Assembly: GCA_028095005.1 (NCBI GenBank)
Contig: CM051460.1
Coordinates: 74,727,676 to 74,791,675, forward strand
Origin: Rhynchospora pubera
Lineage: Eukaryota; Streptophyta; Magnoliopsida; Poales; Cyperaceae
DNA: 64,000 nucleotides
Direction: 5' to 3'
Each line of letters begins with the position of its first letter. Within the stretch, counting starts at the first letter, position 1. Shown here in pieces: positions 59,547 through 64,000 of this stretch. The translations under genes and the position numbers were made by a program. The notes beneath the pieces are model-generated. The model worked only from the letters and a program-made list of their open reading frames with translations, did not search any database and was not told where the DNA came from.

Positions 59547-60151
59547 TCAGCTATATTTCCGTCGGATTCTGCAACAAGCCCACAATATAACAGTCAGGCC
59601 TTATTAAGGACCAATAAATTTTAAAGGCCGCTAGTAAGAAAGCTCATAATCCACTGGAACTTGAGCAATACAGCTCGTCTAAAAAGAATTTAAAAAATTA
59701 AAATATCTAAAACAAGATTGGATTTTTCTAGCTTGCATTTTGATTTGTATACAGGTGGAAATTGAGTAAAAAAAAAAAAATCATATTTCTAGTATATTTG
59801 CAATTCATGTTGCTAAAACTTCGAAAGATCATTTCTCTCATCAGTTTCATTAAAGTCTAAGCTTTTATTAGAGCAAGTTACAACGTCACCAATTAATGCA
59901 TTGATGCTGGTGTACGTATGTGTTACACTTGCAAAACATTATCACTGTAGCTGATTGGTCCAGTTCGACTTCCGTTCACTCTATTGACAGGCTTTGTCTC
60001 TGTTTTATGGAAGGGTTCAACGCTGTATCAAATTCAACTCCAGTCTGTTCACAAACTGAAGATATTCCTCATAACCACATTTTTATTTTGGGATAGTGTC
60101 AAGTGTCAACCATCTTCGTAGAGGTATACATCATACAAGGTTCCAAATACC
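59547..60151. other. Intergenic sequence
   Basis: No gene, RNA or bounded repeat recognised. Confidence 0.35.
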
Positions 60152-60161
60152 GAAAGGCTAC

Positions 60162-60524
60162 CCGTGATTTTTTTAAACAAAAAAAACTCAATTTTTTATT
60201 TTAATAAAAAACATGCGACTTCTCAAATTTGAGAAACAAACATGTCAGTGCGCAGGTGGGCTGCGCAGGCGTGCCCGCGCCACTGCCATTGGCGCGGGCA
60301 GTACTTTCTCCTGAAAATCGTGTTTAAAAGATTTTATTTGCCTCTTTGACAGGACTGCCCGCGCCAATGGCAGTGGCGCGGGTACGCCTGCGCCAGTGAC
60401 AGTGGCGCGGTCAGAACCCGCGCAGTCCACCTGTGCACTGACATGTTTGTTCCTCTAAATACCTCTTTCCCATGTTTTTTATTAAAATAAAATTTTGGAT
60501 TTTTTTTGTTTAAAAAAATCACGG
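60162..60524. mobile_element. Mutator-like MITE with GC-rich core (363 bp)
   Basis: Perfect inverted ends CCGTGATTTTTTTAAAC lie inside a 10-bp direct repeat GAAAGGCTAC (60152-60161 and 60525-60534). The arms continue through AT-rich sequence to strongly GC-rich, mutually inverted blocks built on CCCGCGCCACTGCCATTGGC. Related to 4234-4727. Confidence 0.85.
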
Positions 60525-60957
60525 GAAAGGCTACTCTATGGATCATTAAGTTCCTTCAATTTTGGAAATTTGGATTTGTTAATTTTGGAGAAATGAAAAT
60601 GCACAATTCGCTCTGAAGAAAATTGCATTGATATATTTCGATTTCTCAGTTATAATTTTTTTTATAAATATTCTTTCGGCTACTCGATAACTAACTTGGT
60701 ACTTATCAATTTATCACATAGCTGTCTGTGAATTTTTTTTTTCCGTATCTCTTTAATTTCTGAATTTTTGTTACTCCTTAATACGCCTTTTCAATCATCA
60801 CTCAATAAAAGTAAATAGAATTGATGATTTCATAGCTGGCTATTGGATATGTAAGGATACTTAGTTGTCGTGACATATTTTAGTTCAATTTTTGGGTGAA
60901 AACTAACAAGGATCCCAATAATATAGTTCTAGACTTAAATATGCCCATAACATCATA

Positions 60958-61123
60958 GGGGTTGTTTGGATTCCATCGGAATTTGGAGAATTTCATATTC
61001 CTAAGTATAAATTTATTATAAATCATTCAAATTCTTCACAAAGTTACACACTTTTCAATAAATTTATGTTTAGAAATAAAAATTCTCCAATTTCTCAAAT
61101 TTCTAAACGATCCAAACGGCCCC
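60958..61123. mobile_element. Harbinger/Tourist-like MITE, copy 4 (166 bp)
   Basis: Ends are GGGGTTGTTTGGATTCC and GATCCAAACGGCCCC, with a 3-bp duplication ATA (60955-60957 and 61124-61126). Confidence 0.8.
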
Positions 61124-61199
61124 ATAAATGGAACGCGCATAGACAGTAAGGCAGTGACTACATACGGATATGACCTTCACGTAAAAAAAGATGTGGAGT

Positions 61200-61345
61200 G
61201 GAGTGGAGACTCTGTTTCTCGGACAGTCGGAAGCAGAGTATGAAACTTCGTTGAAGGAATACAGACCAAGGCGGTGGGACTCGAACCTCTGACTCAGAGA
61301 GGGACAATACTTATGCCTCAAACACTTGGATGGGCTGGCGTGAGC
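61200..61345 (-). repeat. Possible SINE remnant
   Basis: A B box GGTTCGAGTCC is present on the minus strand (61277-61287). Upstream GTTTGAGGCATAAG could be a weak A box. No tail or target duplication was found. Confidence 0.3.
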
Positions 61346-61536
61346 ATATTGACTTTTAAGTTAAGTTATACATTGTAAGTTTTAATTTTATTAATATAAA
61401 ATTTGTTTTTGCCAATTAATAGCCCACCAGCTTTCGGAAAGAAAAATGTAACTTGAAAACTATTTAGAAGGTGAAAATTTCTAAGTTATGGTAATAGAAA
61501 ATTGATTACTGCGATCTGCAATTTTGCCATCCCTGC

Positions 61537-61755
61537 AATCGTTAAATATAAAGTGAACATATACAGCAAATAAAATGAACATATAGACGATCTAAGTGAA
61601 CACATACAAACAAATAAATTTAATGAAAATAAGTTGAATATGCATGTAAACTTCTTAACAAGTGATGACAACACTTATTTGTTTGTAAGTGTTCACTTAG
61701 ATCGTCTATATGTTCAACTTATTTGTTGTATATGTTCACTTTATATTTAGCGATG
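61537..61755. mobile_element. Hairpin MITE, GTGAACATATA family copy 2
   Basis: AATCGTTAAATATAAAGTGA at the left is inverse to TCACTTTATATTTAGCGATG at the right. GTTCACTTAGATCGTCTATA and its inverse form the inner arms. It matches 23304-23501. Confidence 0.78.
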
Positions 61756-62118
61756 GCTGAGATAATATATTTGTCGATGACAATTATAATTCCTGATGTT
61801 AATATATCTAATTAAATATTATTTAAAAAATACTCTGCTACTTCGTGTCCAGTTTATTTTTGCTTTTAAAATATAAAGGTTAAGGTGAGGGCATTCAGCG
61901 TTAATGCTTTATGTGGGCCGTGGAGTTATAAAGTGCAGCTGCGGAGAAAAGTGGGGGTGGATTGAACGAGGGGGCTGAAACAGAGGGACCGAGGGAGGGC
62001 CGAACGGGAGAGAGAAGGAAAAAGGGTGTGGTATGTTGATGAGTCCGAAACTCCGAATGGGATTGAATCCCATCTACAATTTCTAATTATTTTGTTATAC
62101 AGAGTCGTTTAGTCTTTA

Positions 62119-62356
62119 GGCTCCGTTTGGATAAGACGTGGGAAGAAGGAAATAAGTGGAAAAAAGTATTGAGAAGTGTGTAACTTTGTGAAAAATTTAG
62201 ATTGTTTAATAATAAATTTGAGTAATTCTTTCTTTATTTTTTTCTTCCCACTCCAATTCAAACACAACATTTGTGAAGAGCTTAGATTGTTTATAATAAA
62301 TTTATTCCCTTATTTTTCTTCTTTCTTTCTTCCCACACCACATCCAAACACAGGCC
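62119..62356. mobile_element. Diverged MITE related to the Harbinger-like family
   Basis: GGCTCCGTTTGGATAAGACG at the left is roughly inverse to CATCCAAACACAGGCC at the right. Inner GTGTAACTTTGTGAAA and TAATAAATTTATTC words are shared with the 159-bp family. The boundaries lack a clear duplication. Confidence 0.5.
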
Positions 62357-63057
62357 AATCTCATGTTTTAACATTTAAATTTTACATTTACGATTTAGTA
62401 TTATTCTATTATTATTATTATTTAATTGAAGTTAGAGTTATATTAATTATTACGTATACAGTTGGAATCAAATTATTATTATTTTGTATATCTATTAGTT
62501 TAATATTTTATCATAGAAACCTAAGTATTTTTACTATTTCATATGATTATTTTTATATAATTACTTAATATAATTACTAATTCTGTCATTTATTTATCAT
62601 CATGATAGTTTTTGCAATTTCATCTTGTTAGATACAATTTAATTTAGTTTATTTTCATCATCACTATATTAAATTATGTTTTCAGTTCGAATCCGGTATC
62701 ACGATCAACATATTGCAAATTTTATTTATATAAATTTTTTGTGTATATTATCAAATGAGGGTGAGTTTATTAAAATTTTAGTAACTGAGATAACAAATCG
62801 TTGAAATAAAAAAAAACTTGTAGATATTAATTTGTGTATCATTTAATTAAATACGAGGATGGAAAAATGCATTGGAATGTCATAATCTGGTCATCTGGGT
62901 TGGTTTTCACTAGAATCTACCGTATTTTTTTTATTAATTAAATCCCGTGCGTTTGTCGTCCGCTATTTAGCTTTCTTTCGGACACGGCATGTAAGGTCTA
63001 AAAAATTTTTCGCAAGGATATACACACCGAAGCAAACTAGACTTAAAATCTCATCTC
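62357..63057. other. AT-rich sequence upstream of the right-edge gene
   Basis: Contains (ATT)n-like runs at about 62400-62480. No gene. Confidence 0.4.
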
Positions 63058-63171
63058 AGGATTTTCTCTTTTCCCACGTTCCCTACTTCCCTTCTCTCTC
63101 TCTGCCCCTCGCCTCTCTCTCTCCAAGCAAAAGAAAAGAACTAAAAAGAGAGAGAATTTGAGAACAAAGCG

Positions 63172-63996
63172 ATGGATACAGCAACGTCTCTTTCACCTCT
63201 TTCCGCTCTCCTCCTCCGCAACTGCCCGCGTCACCTTCAGCCCTTCTTCCTCCTCGGTTGACTTCCCCCAACCCCAACAGCACCCATCCATGTCTCGCAC
63301 AACAAAAAACCACCGCCTCAGCCCCTCCACGGCCAACCCTCCTACCTCCTTCTCCTTCGACTTCCCCACCCCTACAGAAGCTTCCCGAGCAGAATTGACG
63401 AGGTAATTTGTTAAATCTCAAAAGCTAATACATAATTGTTGTTAAATAAAATCAAAGCTAATACAAAATCTGGGTTGGCTCAGTCACATAAATTCTGTGA
63501 GTTCCTTTGTTAATTCTAATTTTATTTTGGCTTTTTAAATTTCTTATAGTTGTTTGGTTGTTAGAGATGGGTTTTGCTAAGCTCAGCAGCCTTTCGTGTG
63601 CGTGTGATATTTCATATTTCCCCTTTTATCAATTTAGTCTCTTCATAATCTTTTTTTTCTTTGTTTTTTTTTTTCCTTTTTTCTGGTAGTCTAACTTACT
63701 GCATAGTTTAAAGCATTTTATTGAAAGCAATGGCCATATCTTTTTAATGATAAAATCACAAAACGAGAGGGCTTTTTGAAATTCCTATATTGCAACACAT
63801 ACTTTTTTCCAGTTGAACATTAAGAACTCATTGTTGCACCCACATTCTATAATGTATATATTGATCTCTGTACCAACATAGAAATATAAATTTTAGGCTG
63901 ATTAAGTTTTTCTGATGGATCAATTCAGCTTATCATAGAGGGCATATGTTGTAAACTACAAGTTGCTGACCCTGAATGGAAAATTATGCTTCTGAG
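63172..63996 (+). CDS. 5' end of an unidentified gene (partial at window edge)
   Basis: A CT-rich 5' UTR-like block (63058-63130) precedes an ATG at 63172. Exon 1 would end at 63402 (GACGAG|GTAATT), and a second exon at 63929-63996 (TTCAG acceptor, CTGAG|GTAC donor) reads ELIIEGICCKLQVADPEW in phase with the 63172 frame. That frame has a TGA within exon 1 (63259-63261, after LLRNCPRHLQPFFLLG). Another frame stays open there (SSSSVDFPQPQQHPS, with an ATG at 63290), but its junction with exon 2 would stop at once. Exon 1 may contain a further intron or a frameshift, or the start may be elsewhere. The Ser/Pro-rich N-terminus would suit an organelle transit peptide. The family is not recognised. 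Confidence 0.4.
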
Positions 63997-64000
63997 GTAC

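Noticed and set aside
63083..63421. 112-codon Gly/Arg-rich minus-strand frame
   Set aside because: It is the complement of a CT-rich 5' UTR and Ser/Pro-rich exon, with no supporting splice structure or domain.

Overview
The window looks like a nuclear genome segment from a flowering plant. It is AT-rich, its genes are spliced with GT/AG introns, it carries plant UDP-glycosyltransferases with a PSPG box and a CC-NB-ARC-LRR immune receptor, and most of the rest is plant-type transposon sequence (Copia, hAT, Mutator-like, CACTA, Harbinger-like MITEs, LINE, SINE). The species cannot be named from the sequence alone.

The left half (about 1.5-36 kb) holds a tandem array of four UGT73-like glycosyltransferases on the plus strand. 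All four share the same architecture: an exon 1 of exactly 485 nt, one phase-2 intron and an exon 2 of about 1 kb. UGT-1 (1891-3838) has two frameshifts. UGT-2 (10440-12244, 495 aa) is intact. UGT-3 (15410-20195) is split in exon 1 by a 2972-bp antisense Copia element. UGT-4 (31491-33299, 492 aa) is open but has a His in place of the conserved acidic residue of its sugar-binding box. A five-exon aldose 1-epimerase (33736-35370, minus, 334 aa) lies tail-to-tail with UGT-4. Relics of the same epimerase follow UGT-1 and UGT-3, and another lies at 49.9-50.6 kb. The duplicated unit was therefore UGT plus epimerase, and the copies have decayed in different ways.

The middle (36-44 kb) is repeat-dominated. 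It includes a Mutator-like element nested inside an hAT element and the 3' end of a second LTR retrotransposon. At 44.6-49.3 kb a four-exon CC-NB-ARC-LRR resistance-like gene (856 aa) is readable. It is followed by the third epimerase relic, which is interrupted by a 5.3-kb CACTA element (50908-56217). This element carries no recognisable transposase but contains a run of small spliced exons that look captured from a cellular gene.

The right end (56-64 kb) holds Harbinger-like and hAT MITEs, a degenerate LINE itself split by an hAT element, a GC-rich Mutator-like MITE, and at the edge the 5' end of an unidentified gene.

Many transposon boundaries are supported here by exact target-site duplications: 3 bp for Harbinger-like and CACTA, 5 bp for Copia, 8 bp for hAT, 8-10 bp for Mutator-like and 14 bp for the SINE. 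Exon boundaries were inferred by eye from splice sites, frame continuity and comparison between the paralogues in the window; no transcript data or database search was available.
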